Shown: positions 42,663 through 57,789, counted from the first letter of the stretch. The stretch is 64,000 bases of DNA from Variovorax sp. ZS18.2.2 (GCF_024701975.1 NZ_JANLNM010000005.1:372001-436000); one strand, 5' to 3'. The notes: a model not told the origin generated them from the sequence alone. A program made the numbers and translations.

Positions 42663-44114
42663 TCAGCTGCGTTCGCCGGGCGGCGGCGCGGGCACCCACT
42701 CGTCGCCGAACAGCTCGGGCTCGCTGTAGGCCTCGAGGTTCGCGAAGTGGTGGTCGAAATCCTCGCGGTAGAACAGGCTCGCGATGCCGCTCGCCAGCCG
42801 CTTGGCGCCGTCGCTGATCGCGGGAATGTCGCCCGACACCGTGCCATGCGACAGCGCCGCCGGGTAGCAGAAGCAGTGGATGCGTTCGAGCCCCGGGCAC
42901 TCGCCCGCCACGCGCTGCTGGAATTCGAAGACCGGCCCGAGGTCCGGCGAGTCGGCCAGCTCCTGGTCCTCGTCGCCGGGCGCGGGCACGAAGCAGTCCT
43001 TCCAGGTGCGGATGTGGGAGGCGATGGCATCGAACTCGGGGCGGTTCGGCCAATCGACCTTGAAGCCGGTCGAGACGATCAGGAAGTCGAATTCGAAATC
43101 GCCCTTGGGTGTCGAGACGCGCATCGAATCGCCCTGCGGCACGACCGACAGGATCGGGCACCCGAAGTTGAAGAACGCATTCGGAAATGCCGACACCCGC
43201 AGCGTGCTGCCATGCGGCGGCGGCACGTTCGCCACGTTGATGTAGTGGCGGATGCGCCATTTGCGCTCGTCGGACAGGTCGAAGTGCCCCTGCGTGAGGC
43301 CCGGCACGCCCGCGCCCTTGCCCTTGTTGACGCGCGGCAGGTCGGGACGGCGGATCAAGAGCTCGACGCTGCGCGCGCCTGCCTCCAGCGCGGTGGCCGC
43401 GCTGTCCATCGCCGAGGAGCCCGCGCCGACCACGCCGACGCGCAGGCCCGCGAGCTGGCCGTAGTCCATCTCGTCGGACGAATGCGCCCACTGCGAACGC
43501 GGCAGCGCGTTGACGAACGCCGGAACCGCCGGGCCGCCGAGGCCGTCGCGGCCGGTGGCCAGCACGACGCGGCGCGCGAACACGCGACTGACGCCGGCCG
43601 GCGTGCGCAAATCGAGCCGCACCGCCGTGCCATCGGGCAGCGGGTGGATGCCGGTGACCGCGGTGTCGTTGCGCACGTCCACGTTCATCACGCGGCGGTA
43701 CCAGCTCAGGTAATCCATCCACTGCAAGCGCGGAATCTTGTCCATTGCCGTCCAGGCTTCGACCCCGAACTGCGCCTCGAACCATGCGCGGAAGGTGAGC
43801 GCCGGCAGGCCGAGCGCGGGGCCGGTGAGCTCCTTGGGCGAGCGCAGCGTTTCCATGCGCGCGGTGGTGGCCCAGGGGCCTTCCTTGCCGGCGGGCGACC
43901 TGTCGAAGATCACGGCGCGAATGCCCTGCTGCGCCAGCGCCACCGAGGCGGCGAGGCCGGCCTGCCCGCCGCCGATGACGGCCACATCCAGCACCGCCTC
44001 ACCCGCCACCTGCCGCACAGGCATCCATTGGCGGCCGGGAAAGCCGAGATAGTCGAGGTCCTGGGCGAGCCGTGCCTCGAGCGCGGCGAGGGATGAAACG
44101 GAATCTGATGTCAT
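42663..44114 (-). CDS. FAD/NAD(P)-dependent flavin-containing monooxygenase-like protein
   Basis: A 483-residue flavoprotein. The FAD-binding loop VIGGGQAGLAASVAL is at residues 46-60 and the NADPH-binding loop VGVVGAGSSAMDSAATAL near residue 220. FLIVSTGFKVDWPNRPEF resembles the conserved ATG-type motif of these enzymes. It is the first gene of an operon with two CMD-fold proteins, a pairing that suggests oxidation of an organic substrate with detoxification of a peroxide intermediate; the substrate is not evident. ATG at 44114 gives a normal N-terminus; an upstream start at 44219 would add non-conserved residues. Confidence 0.88.
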   Translation of the reverse strand: MTSDSVSSLAALEARLAQDLDYLGFPGRQWMPVRQVAGEAVLDVAVIGGGQAGLAASVALAQQGIRAVIFDRSPAGKEGPWATTARMETLRSPKELTGPALGLPALTFRAWFEAQFGVEAWTAMDKIPRLQWMDYLSWYRRVMNVDVRNDTAVTGIHPLPDGTAVRLDLRTPAGVSRVFARRVVLATGRDGLGGPAVPAFVNALPRSQWAHSSDEMDYGQLAGLRVGVVGAGSSAMDSAATALEAGARSVELLIRRPDLPRVNKGKGAGVPGLTQGHFDLSDERKWRIRHYINVANVPPPHGSTLRVSAFPNAFFNFGCPILSVVPQGDSMRVSTPKGDFEFDFLIVSTGFKVDWPNRPEFDAIASHIRTWKDCFVPAPGDEDQELADSPDLGPVFEFQQRVAGECPGLERIHCFCYPAALSHGTVSGDIPAISDGAKRLASGIASLFYREDFDHHFANLEAYSEPELFGDEWVPAPPPGERS

Positions 44115-44245
44115 TTGGGAGAGCCGGAAACAGCGCCCAGTGTAGAAAGCTTCGCGGCCTGCCGAATCGCGACCGTTCGCCCGCAAGTGCGTATGACTGG
44201 CCCGGATTTCGCATGCCACAATGAATTCCGACCACAGGGGCAGGC

Positions 44246-45922
44246 ATGGGCAGCAGCATCAATAGCAGCGACAGCGAATGGTGGCGCGGCGCGGTGATCT
44301 ACCAGATCTACCCGCGCAGCTTCATGGACAGCAACGGCGACGGCATCGGCGACCTGCCCGGCATCACGGCCCGGCTCGACCACGTGGCCAGCCTGGGCGT
44401 CGATGCGATCTGGGTCTCGCCCTTCTTCCGCTCGCCGATGAAGGACTTCGGCTACGACGTGTCCGACTACCGCGCGGTCGATCCGCTCTTCGGCACGCTC
44501 GCCGACTTCGACGCGATGCTGGCGCGCATGCATGCGCTGGGCCTCAGGCTCATCATCGACCAGGTGCTCTCGCACACCTCCGACCAGCACGCCTGGTTCG
44601 TCGAAAGCCGCTCGAGCCGCGACAACCCCAAGGCCGACTGGTACGTCTGGGCCGATGCAAAGCCCGATGGCACGCCGCCGACCAACTGGCTCTCGGTGTT
44701 CGGCGGCTCGGCCTGGCAATGGGATTCGCGCCGCAGGCAGTACTACCTGCACAGCTTTCTCACCGAGCAGCCCGACCTCAACTTCCATTGCACCGAGGTG
44801 CAGGACGCGCTGCTCGGCGAGGTGCGCTTCTGGTGCGAGCGCGGCGTGGACGGCTTTCGCTTCGACGCCTGCAACCACCAGTTCCACGATGCGCTGCTGC
44901 GCGACAACCCGCCGGCCTCGCTCGCATCGATCGACGAAGTCAGCACGGTGCGCGCCGACAACCCCTATGCGATGCAGCAGCACCTGTACGACAAGAGCCA
45001 GCCGGAGAACCTGGTGTTCCTCGAGCGCCTGCGCCAGCTGCTCGACGGCTACGGCGCGGTCGCGCTGGGCGAGGTCGGCGACGAGAACGCGCCGCCCGTC
45101 ATGGCGCAGTACACCGAGCTCGGCAAGCGCCTGCATCTGGCCTACAGCTTCAGCCTGCTGACGGCGGAGCACAGCGCGAAGCACCTGCGCCACCAGGTCG
45201 AGGCGCTCGACGAGGCGCTGGCGATCACCAGCGGCTCGGGCTGCTGGGCAGTGTCGAACCACGACGTGCCGCGCGTCGCGACCCGCTGGAGCGACGGCGC
45301 GCCGGCCGACACCCGCCGCGACCGCCTCTGGCTCGCCTTGCTGCTCGCGCTGCGCGGCAGCGCCAGCATCTACCAGGGCGAGGAACTCGGCCTGCCCGAA
45401 GCCGAGGTGCCCTTCGAGCTGCTGCAGGACCCCTACGGCCGCACCTTCTGGCCCGAGTTCAAGGGCCGCGACGGCTGCCGCACGCCGATTCCCTGGCAGG
45501 CCGATGCGCCGCACGGCGGCTTCACCACCGGCACGCCGTGGCTGCCCGTGTACGGCCCGCACCTGCCGCTGGCCGTCGACAACCAGGCCGGCGACCCGGG
45601 CTCGATGCTGGCCTTCAGCCGCGCCCTCTTGCACTGGCGCCGCACGCAGCCGCTGCTGCGCACGGGGGCCATCGCGTTCATCGACGCGCCCGAGCCGGTG
45701 CTGTGGTTCGAGCGGCGCGACGGGAACGCATCGCTCCAGGCGATCTTCAACCTGGGCGGCGAGCCTGTGACGCTTGCGCTGCGCGAGGCGCTGGTGGCAC
45801 TGCAAGGCCATCCGCTCGGCGCGACCGCCGACGTGCAGGGCGATGGCGAAAAGCGCATGCTGGCACTGGCGCCCTACGGCGTCTTTTTCGGAACACCCGC
45901 CAACGAAGAAGGACACAGCTGA
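44246..45922 (+). CDS. GH13 alpha-glucosidase / oligo-1,6-glucosidase-like enzyme
   Basis: A 558-residue (beta/alpha)8 glycoside hydrolase of family 13. The opening WWRGAVIYQIYPRSFMDSNG, the DVSDYRAVDPLFGT loop, the nucleophile Asp207 in GFRFDACNH, the acid Glu276 in GEVGDEN and the third acid Asp340 in SNHDVPR are all present. The layout fits alpha-glucosidases that release glucose from maltose or isomaltose. It is the first gene of the glycogen cluster, 5 nt before glgB, and probably processes short chains left by GlgX or taken from outside. No signal peptide. Confidence 0.93.
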   Translation: MGSSINSSDSEWWRGAVIYQIYPRSFMDSNGDGIGDLPGITARLDHVASLGVDAIWVSPFFRSPMKDFGYDVSDYRAVDPLFGTLADFDAMLARMHALGLRLIIDQVLSHTSDQHAWFVESRSSRDNPKADWYVWADAKPDGTPPTNWLSVFGGSAWQWDSRRRQYYLHSFLTEQPDLNFHCTEVQDALLGEVRFWCERGVDGFRFDACNHQFHDALLRDNPPASLASIDEVSTVRADNPYAMQQHLYDKSQPENLVFLERLRQLLDGYGAVALGEVGDENAPPVMAQYTELGKRLHLAYSFSLLTAEHSAKHLRHQVEALDEALAITSGSGCWAVSNHDVPRVATRWSDGAPADTRRDRLWLALLLALRGSASIYQGEELGLPEAEVPFELLQDPYGRTFWPEFKGRDGCRTPIPWQADAPHGGFTTGTPWLPVYGPHLPLAVDNQAGDPGSMLAFSRALLHWRRTQPLLRTGAIAFIDAPEPVLWFERRDGNASLQAIFNLGGEPVTLALREALVALQGHPLGATADVQGDGEKRMLALAPYGVFFGTPANEEGHS

Positions 45923-45927
45923 CCGCC

Positions 45928-48099
<2,172 letters not shown>

Positions 48100-48110
48100 T
48101 GGGTCTGGGA

Positions 48111-48827
48111 TCGTTTTTTGTTCCGAGGCCGGGTCTCGCCCCGGCAGGCGACTTACTTTCTTTTGCTTCGCCAAAAGAACGTAAGCAAAGAAAAGGCGAC
48201 CCTGCTGTCTGCGTCCCTCCGCTTCGCTGCGGGCAACCTGCGGTGCTCACGTTTCGCGGGGTCTCGCCCAAACTCGCTTCGCTCAAACAAGGGCGAGCCC
48301 TGATCCGCGAAACGCTCCGCTCCTCGGCGCATACAGAAGGGCTTTGGGGACCAGCAGGCCATCGCTACGCTCGGCCACCTCACGGGCCTTCGCTTCGCTC
48401 GGCTTGGATTGCTCCCTCTCCCCTTGGGGAGAGGGTTGGGGTGAGGGCCAGCGGCACAGAAACACTGCCTCGCCCGCGCGAAGGCCGATGCCCTCACCCC
48501 CGCCCTCTCCCCAAGGGGAGAGGGAGCAAGTCCAACGGCCGAGCGAAGCAAAGGCCCGATTGCGAGCCGAGCAAGGCGATGGCCCGTTCGGTATCCCCCC
48601 CCTCTGGCTGCGCCGAGGAGCGCAGCGTTTCGCGGATCAGGGCTCGCAGCTGTTTGAGCGAAGCGAGTTCTGCGAGACCCCGCGAAACGCGAGCACCGCA
48701 GGTTGCCCGTAGCGAAGCGGAGGGTCGCAGACAGTGGGGTCGCCTTTCTTTTGCCTACCTTTCTTTGGCGAAGCAAAGAAAGGTAGGTCGCCTGCCGGGG
48801 CGAGACCCGGCCTCGGAAAAAAAACAA
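48111..48827. repeat. Imperfect ~700-bp palindrome between glgB and glgX
   Basis: The gap between glgB and glgX is one giant inverted repeat. Outer arms 48121-48152 and 48787-48818 match perfectly over 32 bp. Inner arms 48293-48316 and 48624-48647 match over 24 bp, and central arms 48411-48435 and 48503-48527 over 25 bp. Other stretches pair with mismatches. Local hairpins such as 48157-48182 sit inside each arm. It encodes no transposase. Conceptual translations (SPAGARPGLG, RPGLAPAGDL) look like the spurious ORFs seen around dispersed repeats in Burkholderiales. Nothing else fills this 745-nt gap. Confidence 0.9.
48411..48527 (+). repeat. REP-like paired hairpin element, copy 2 (divergent), at the palindrome centre
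   Basis: Two hairpins, GCTCCCTCTCCCCTTGGGGA(GAGGG) and its reverse complement, flank a short spacer that starts TTGGGGTGAGGG and ends CCCTCACCCC. The organisation equals that of the elements at 6091 and 56482, with somewhat different stems. It sits in the middle of the large palindrome and may have been its nucleus. Confidence 0.7.
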
Positions 48828-48844
48828 ACTCAAGGGCAACAAGA

Positions 48845-50932
48845 ATGCTGAGCCCAGGCACTCCATTCCCCCTGGGCGCAACCCCGTCCAAAGAAGGCAT
48901 CAACTTCGCCATCGCAGCCCCCACGGCCGAGTCCGTAGAACTCTGCCTCTTCGACAGCACCGGCCAGAACGAGCAGCAACGACTCAGGCTGTCCGCGCGC
49001 ACAGACGGCATCTGGCACGGCCTACTCCCAGCCGGTCGCGAAGGCCTGGTCTACGGCTACCGCGTCCACGGCCCCTGGGCACCCCACGAAGGCCAGCGCT
49101 TCAACCCCGCCAAGCTGCTGCTCGACCCGTACGCGCGAGAGATCGTCGGCCTCTACGACGGCAACGACCTGTTCCTCGGCCATGACCCAGCAAATCCCGA
49201 TCAACGCGATGGGCGCGACAACGGCGCAGTCGCACTCAAGGCGCGCGTGACAGCAAGTGCGAGTGCCCAACCATCGCCCGGCCACGCCCGCATCGCATCC
49301 ACCGACCGCGTCCTCTACGAACTCCACGTCCGCGGCCAGACCCGCCTGCACCCCGCCGTCCCCGCCGCACTGCGCGGCACCTACGCCGGCCTCGCCGAAC
49401 CCGCCGTGCTCGACCACCTCCAGCGCCTGGGCGTCACCACGCTGAGCCTCATGCCCGTGCAGCACCGCGCCGACGAGCAGCGCCTGCTCGCCATGGGCCT
49501 TTCCAACTACTGGGGCTACAACACCATCGGCTGGTTCGCGCCCGAAGCGCGCTACTGGAGCGGCCGCCCCGGCACCACGCCCGCAAGTGAGTTCCGCGCA
49601 ATGGTCGATGCGGTGCACGCGCGCGGCATGGAGCTGGTGATCGACGTGGTCTACAACCACAGCGCCGAGAGCGACGAGGTCGGCCCCACGCTCTCGATGC
49701 GCGGCATCGACAACGCCTTGTATTACCACCTGCGCGAAGACGACCGCGCGCTCTATGAGAACTGGACGGGCACCGGCAACTGCCTGAACCTCGGCGAGCC
49801 CCGCGTGCTGCAACTCGTCATGGACAGCCTGCGCTTCTGGGCTTGCGAGATGGGCGTCGACGGCTTTCGCTTCGACCTCGCGCCGGTACTGGGGCGCGAT
49901 GCAAAGACGGGGTTCGACCCGCGCGCGCCCTTCTTCGCAGCCATCGCGCAAGACCCGGTGCTCTCGCGCACGCTGCTGATCGCCGAACCATGGGACATCG
50001 GCCCCGGCGGCTACCGGCTCGGCGAGTTCCCGCCCGGCTGGCTCGAATGGAACGACCGCTACCGCGACACGCAACGCGGCTTCTGGCTGCGCCAAGGGCG
50101 CGACGGCGCGAGCGGTCTCGGCGATTTCGCACACCGCTTCACGGCCTCGAGCACGCAGTTCGCCCACCACGGCCGCGCGCCGGTGGCGAGCGTCAACTTC
50201 ATCACCGCACACGACGGCTTCACGCTGCGCGACCTCGTGAGCTACGAAGAGCGCCACAACCTCGCGAACGGCGAGAACAATCGCGATGGCCACGCCCACA
50301 ACCTGAGCAACAACTGCGGCGTCGAAGGCCCGAGCGACGACGCGGGCGTGCTGGCGAAACGCAGCCGCCTGCAGCGTGCGCTGCTCGCGGTGCTGCTGCT
50401 CTCCCAAGGCACGCCGATGCTGCTGGCAGGCGACGAGCTGGGCCACAGCCAGCAGGGCAACAACAACGCCTATTGCCAGGACAACGAGACCACCTGGCTC
50501 GCATGGATCGGCGCCTCCGACCCCGCCAGCGACATGGCGCGCACGAGCGATTTCGTCGCGCGCCTCACGGCCCTGCGCCGCGAGGCGCCGGTGCTGCGCA
50601 GCACGCGCTGGTGGCCGGCCGATCCGCCCGAGGGCGCACCGGCCATCCGCTGGCTGCGCCCCGATGGCCAGCCGATGACACCGGACGACTGGCATGCGGG
50701 CACGGCCCTTGCGATCCTCTTCGACAACAACAGCAGCGCGGCAAGGGAGGACGCGGGCGCATGGCTGGTGCTGGTCAACGCCGGCGCGGAGACGGTGAAT
50801 TTCACGCTGCCTCCGGGCGACTGGCGCCACTGTCTCTCGACCAATCCCGCGCAGGATCGCGATGCTTCGCAGCAAGCGCTCGGCGATGCGGCGGAAGTGC
50901 ATTTTTCGAGCATCCGGGTTGCAAGAACGTAG
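48845..50932 (+). CDS. glgX: Glycogen debranching enzyme
   Basis: A 695-residue GH13 isoamylase-type enzyme that removes side chains from phosphorylase-trimmed glycogen. An N-terminal domain (FPLGATPSKEGINFAIAAPT) is followed by the barrel, with Asp344 in GFRFDLAPV as nucleophile, Glu381 in IAEPWD as acid and Asp457 in TAHDGF. NGENNRDGHAHNLSNNCGVEG is a GlgX landmark (written here as part of a longer segment near residue 480). ATG at 48845 is the first start after the palindrome; the frame is open into the repeat but that is spurious. It is separated from glgB by 745 nt of repeat. Confidence 0.96.
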   Translation: MLSPGTPFPLGATPSKEGINFAIAAPTAESVELCLFDSTGQNEQQRLRLSARTDGIWHGLLPAGREGLVYGYRVHGPWAPHEGQRFNPAKLLLDPYAREIVGLYDGNDLFLGHDPANPDQRDGRDNGAVALKARVTASASAQPSPGHARIASTDRVLYELHVRGQTRLHPAVPAALRGTYAGLAEPAVLDHLQRLGVTTLSLMPVQHRADEQRLLAMGLSNYWGYNTIGWFAPEARYWSGRPGTTPASEFRAMVDAVHARGMELVIDVVYNHSAESDEVGPTLSMRGIDNALYYHLREDDRALYENWTGTGNCLNLGEPRVLQLVMDSLRFWACEMGVDGFRFDLAPVLGRDAKTGFDPRAPFFAAIAQDPVLSRTLLIAEPWDIGPGGYRLGEFPPGWLEWNDRYRDTQRGFWLRQGRDGASGLGDFAHRFTASSTQFAHHGRAPVASVNFITAHDGFTLRDLVSYEERHNLANGENNRDGHAHNLSNNCGVEGPSDDAGVLAKRSRLQRALLAVLLLSQGTPMLLAGDELGHSQQGNNNAYCQDNETTWLAWIGASDPASDMARTSDFVARLTALRREAPVLRSTRWWPADPPEGAPAIRWLRPDGQPMTPDDWHAGTALAILFDNNSSAAREDAGAWLVLVNAGAETVNFTLPPGDWRHCLSTNPAQDRDASQQALGDAAEVHFSSIRVART

Positions 50933-51012
50933 AAGCCATGCGCACGGCGCGGTGCTAGCCTCGCTACAGAAACTCTGACGACCGAATTCCAACGAACGAA
51001 CGGAGACACAGG

Positions 51013-52320
<1,308 letters not shown>

Positions 52321-52321
52321 A

Positions 52322-52440
52322 ACTCTCCCCCAGGCTTGCCCACTTCGTGTGGCCTCCCACCCCCTCGCCGGGGGCAACACCTGCGGCCCGGCAAAGCCGG
52401 TTCCGCGGCATTCCTGGAAGAAGCCGCATCCTGACGTCCC
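52322..52440 (+). repeat. Dispersed GC-rich repeat between glgC and glgA
   Basis: The 148-nt gap holds two short hairpins, CCCCC-TCGCC-GGGGG at 52360-52374 and CCGGC-AAA-GCCGG at 52388-52400, inside a sequence (CCCAGGCTTGCC... GGCAACACC... GGTTCCGCGG) that I recognise as similar to common dispersed repeats in Acidovorax and Variovorax genomes. It may weaken read-through from glgC to glgA. Only one copy is seen in this window. Confidence 0.55.
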
Positions 52441-52468
52441 TCGTTTTCGCATTGGTGAAACTCTGACG

Positions 52469-53944
52469 ATGCGAATCCTCCAGGTCAGCGCCGAACTCTT
52501 TCCCCTCCTGAAGACCGGCGGACTGGCGGACATCGCCGGCGCCCTGCCCATTGCGCTCATGGCCGAAGGGCAGGACGCACGGGTGCTGCTGCCGGGTTTT
52601 CCAGCCATCGTGGCCGGCGTGCGCGACCTGGTGCCGGTGGCGGATTTCCATGCGCCCTGGGGCGAGCGCTTCGGCCTGCGCGCGGGGCACATCGCCATCG
52701 ACGGCGCGCCGCCGATTCCCGCCTATGTGATCGATGCGCCGGCCCTGTACGACCGGCCCGGCAACCCCTACGAAGACACGGCGCGCCAGCCCTACGCCGA
52801 CAACCACCGGCGCTTCGCGCTGCTCGGCTGGGCCGCGGCGCAACTCGCACAAGGGCTCGACGCGGCGTGGCAGCCCGAGGTCGTGCATGCGCACGACTGG
52901 CATGCGGCACTGGCGCCCGTCTACATCGCCTTTGCGCGGCAGGCGAACCAGCCGCGCGTGGGCACCGTGTTCACGGTGCACAACCTGGCCTACCAGGGCA
53001 TCTTCGCGCCCTGGCACTTCGCCGAACTGGGCCTTCCCGCCCCGGCCTTCCACATCAACGGGCTCGAGTACCACGGCCAGATTTCGTTCATGAAGGGCGG
53101 CCTCTACTTCGCCGACCGGATCACCACGGTGAGCCCGACCTATGCGTTGGAAATCCAGACGCCCGAGCAGGGCTGCGGCCTCGACGGCCTGCTGCGCCAG
53201 CGCAGCGGCGTGCTCAGCGGCATCCTCAACGCGGTGGACGACAAGGTCTGGAACCCGGCCGCCGACGCCGCGCTGGTGCAGGGCTATCACACGCCCGAAG
53301 GCCGCCACATGGCGGGCAAGGCGCGCTGCAAGGCGGTGCTGCAGCACCAGCTCGGCCTGGCCGAGCGGCCCGACGCGCCGCTCTTCATCCTGGTGAGCCG
53401 GCTCACCGAGCAGAAGGGCCTGCACCTCGTGCTCGGCGGCATCGATGCGCTGCTCGCGCAGGGCGGCCAGCTCGCGCTGCTGGGCAGCGGCGAAGCGTGG
53501 CTCGAAGAGGCCTTTCGCCAACGCGCGGCCGCGGCGCCGCAATCGGTCAGCGTCACCATCGGCTACAACGAGACGCTCGCGCACCAGCTCTTCGGCGCCG
53601 GCGACGTGACGCTGGTCCCCTCGCTGTTCGAGCCCTGCGGCCTCACGCAGATGTACGGCCTGAAGTACGGCAGCCTGCCGCTGGTGCGCCGCGTGGGCGG
53701 GCTGGCCGACACGGTGGTCGACAGCACGCTGGAAGACATGGCGAGCGGCGAGGCCACCGGCTTCGTGTTCGACCGCTTCGATGCCGACGACTACGAACGC
53801 GCACTGCGCCGCGCCTTCGCGCTCTACGACCGCGCGCCCGACTGGCGCCGCGTGCGCGGCCATGCCATGCGGCGTCCAGCCGACTGGGGCACGGCCGCCG
53901 CCCAATACATCGCCGTCTACCAGCAGGCGCTGGGCACCACCTGA
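52469..53944 (+). CDS. glgA: Glycogen synthase (ADP-glucose type)
   Basis: A 491-residue GT5 glycosyltransferase that adds glucose from ADP-glucose to the growing chain. The ADP-glucose-binding motif KTGGLADIAGALP starts at Lys15. VVHAHDWHAAL and FTVHNLAYQGIF are typical N-domain blocks, and PSLFEPCGLTQMYGLKYGSL is the conserved C-domain site. ATG at 52469 (MRILQVSAEL) is the standard GlgA start; upstream sequence belongs to the repeat. It lies 46 nt ahead of glgP. Confidence 0.97.
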   Translation: MRILQVSAELFPLLKTGGLADIAGALPIALMAEGQDARVLLPGFPAIVAGVRDLVPVADFHAPWGERFGLRAGHIAIDGAPPIPAYVIDAPALYDRPGNPYEDTARQPYADNHRRFALLGWAAAQLAQGLDAAWQPEVVHAHDWHAALAPVYIAFARQANQPRVGTVFTVHNLAYQGIFAPWHFAELGLPAPAFHINGLEYHGQISFMKGGLYFADRITTVSPTYALEIQTPEQGCGLDGLLRQRSGVLSGILNAVDDKVWNPAADAALVQGYHTPEGRHMAGKARCKAVLQHQLGLAERPDAPLFILVSRLTEQKGLHLVLGGIDALLAQGGQLALLGSGEAWLEEAFRQRAAAAPQSVSVTIGYNETLAHQLFGAGDVTLVPSLFEPCGLTQMYGLKYGSLPLVRRVGGLADTVVDSTLEDMASGEATGFVFDRFDADDYERALRRAFALYDRAPDWRRVRGHAMRRPADWGTAAAQYIAVYQQALGTT

Positions 53945-53990
53945 TCCACGCACGGCAAACACAAACACTCACCTCGGGAGCGCCACCACC

Positions 53991-56474
<2,484 letters not shown>

Positions 56475-56481
56475 GTCTTCG

Positions 56482-56592
56482 GTATTTCTCCCTCCCCTTG
56501 CGGGGGAGGGCCGGGGTGGGGGCACGCGGCGCATCCATCGAGCGCTCTGCCCGCCCCCATCCCAACCTTCCCCCAAAGGGGGAAGGAGCAAG
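56482..56592 (+). repeat. REP-like paired hairpin element, copy 3
   Basis: About 111 nt with hairpins CTCCCTCCCCTTGCGGGGGAGG and CCTTCCCCCAAAGGGGGAAGG (each with a short loop) joined by a variable spacer. It is nearly identical, in opposite orientation, to the element at 6091-6215, including the ends GTATTTCTCC and GGAGCAAG. Like that copy it lies exactly between two convergent genes (glgP and exbD). Confidence 0.8.
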
Positions 56593-56598
56593 ACAAAT

Positions 56599-57069
56599 TC
56601 AGCGCGGCTTTTCGGGAGCCGCTTCGGCCTCTGTCACGAACCCGATGCGGCTCAACCCCGCCTTGTTCGCAATGCCCATGAGCGCCACCACCTTGCCGTA
56701 GGGCACGGTCTGGTCGGCGCGCAGTTGCACTTCGGTGTCCTTGCTGTCCGCCGCGGCTTTTTCGAGCTGGGCGGCCAGCTCTTCGTCGGTCACGGGCTTG
56801 TCGTTCAGGAAGACCTTGCCCGATGCATCGACCGCGAGGCTCACGAACTTGGGCGTGTCGTTGGGCTGGCCCGCATCGGTCTGCGGCAGGTCGAGCTTGA
56901 TCGAACTGGCCATCAGCGGCGCCGTGATGATGAAGATCACCAGCAGCACCAGCATCACGTCGACCAGCGGCGTGACGTTGATGTCCGAGAGCGGCCGCTG
57001 CCCGCCGGCCCCGGTGGCGCGTCCACCGCCTGCGGCGCTGCTGCCTAGCGAAGTGCGTCCGAAGGCCAT
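56599..57069 (-). CDS. exbD: ExbD/TolR family proton-channel partner
   Basis: A 156-residue protein with one membrane helix near residues 38-55 and a periplasmic domain. The conserved aspartate of the proton path is Asp37 in INVTPLVDVMLVLL. It works with an ExbB/TolQ channel subunit to energise TonB or Tol. The gene follows exbB by 15 nt. Presence of a TonB-dependent receptor at 22898 makes the iron-uptake role plausible, but no tonB gene is in the window; a Tol role cannot be ruled out. Confidence 0.9.
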   Translation of the reverse strand: MAFGRTSLGSSAAGGGRATGAGGQRPLSDINVTPLVDVMLVLLVIFIITAPLMASSIKLDLPQTDAGQPNDTPKFVSLAVDASGKVFLNDKPVTDEELAAQLEKAAADSKDTEVQLRADQTVPYGKVVALMGIANKAGLSRIGFVTEAEAAPEKPR

Positions 57070-57084
57070 GGTGCGTGCTGCTCT

Positions 57085-57780
57085 CTAGACGGGCATCGGC
57101 CGCGCAGGCGGCGGCGCGGCGGGTGCCGGCGCCTCGCCGAAGCTGCCGAGCAGGTCGTGCGCGAAGCCTTCGAGCTCGGCCTCGACGCGGCCGATGACGC
57201 GGCCGAAGACGTTGTAGGCCAGCACAGCCGGAATGGCGACCGCGAGGCCGAAGGCGGTCATCACCAGCGCTTCGCCGACGGGTCCGGCCACCTTGTCGAT
57301 GGTGAAGCCACCGGTCTGGCCCGCGATGCCCGTCAGCGCACCGTAGATGCCCCAGACCGTGCCCAGGAGGCCGACAAAGGGCGCCGTGGCGCCGACAGTG
57401 GCGAGAAGGATCTGGCCGGCCTGCAGGCGCCGCAATGCGCCGTGCAGCGCGTCGCGCAGGGCGCGCGTGAGGCGCTGGTTGCGGTCGCCCGTGGCGCCGA
57501 GCGTGCCATTGACGCTGACGGCCGCCGCGTTCCTGATGGCGACGACCGCGGGCAGCACCAGCGTGGCCCGGTCGAAGGCCTTGAGCTTCTGTTCGGCATC
57601 GGCCAGCGTGGCCGACTGCCAGAACGCCGCGATGCCGCGCAGCACGTCGCGCGTGCCGCCGCGCAGCAGCCACGCCTTCCACAGAATCACGACCCAGCTT
57701 GCGATCGACATCGCCAGCAGCAGCGCCGCCACCGAACGGCTGACGCCGTCGCCATGGGTCAGCAGTTCGAGGACGCTCAT
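57085..57780 (-). CDS. exbB: MotA/TolQ/ExbB proton-channel family protein
   Basis: A 231-residue inner-membrane protein with three hydrophobic segments: near residues 16-36, 110-135 and 155-180. ATVGATAPFVGLLGTVWGIY and the VAGPVGEALVMTAFGLAVAI helix are the signature of the family. It forms the pentameric channel with ExbD encoded 15 nt downstream. The two follow dapB with a 9-nt gap, an arrangement shared by many Comamonadaceae. The C-terminus is Pro/Ala-rich. Confidence 0.92.
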   Translation of the reverse strand: MSVLELLTHGDGVSRSVAALLLAMSIASWVVILWKAWLLRGGTRDVLRGIAAFWQSATLADAEQKLKAFDRATLVLPAVVAIRNAAAVSVNGTLGATGDRNQRLTRALRDALHGALRRLQAGQILLATVGATAPFVGLLGTVWGIYGALTGIAGQTGGFTIDKVAGPVGEALVMTAFGLAVAIPAVLAYNVFGRVIGRVEAELEGFAHDLLGSFGEAPAPAAPPPARPMPV

Positions 57781-57789
57781 CGGTTGGCC

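Noticed and set aside
48111..48827. Palindrome as an insertion sequence
   Set aside because: No transposase frame and no target duplication were recognised; the element is symmetric throughout, unlike an IS with terminal repeats only.
48153..48881. A 242-codon frame (minus strand) in the glgB-glgX gap, with counterparts on the plus strand
   Set aside because: It is the translation of the large palindrome. Near-mirror frames exist on both strands, which is expected from an inverted repeat and not from a gene.
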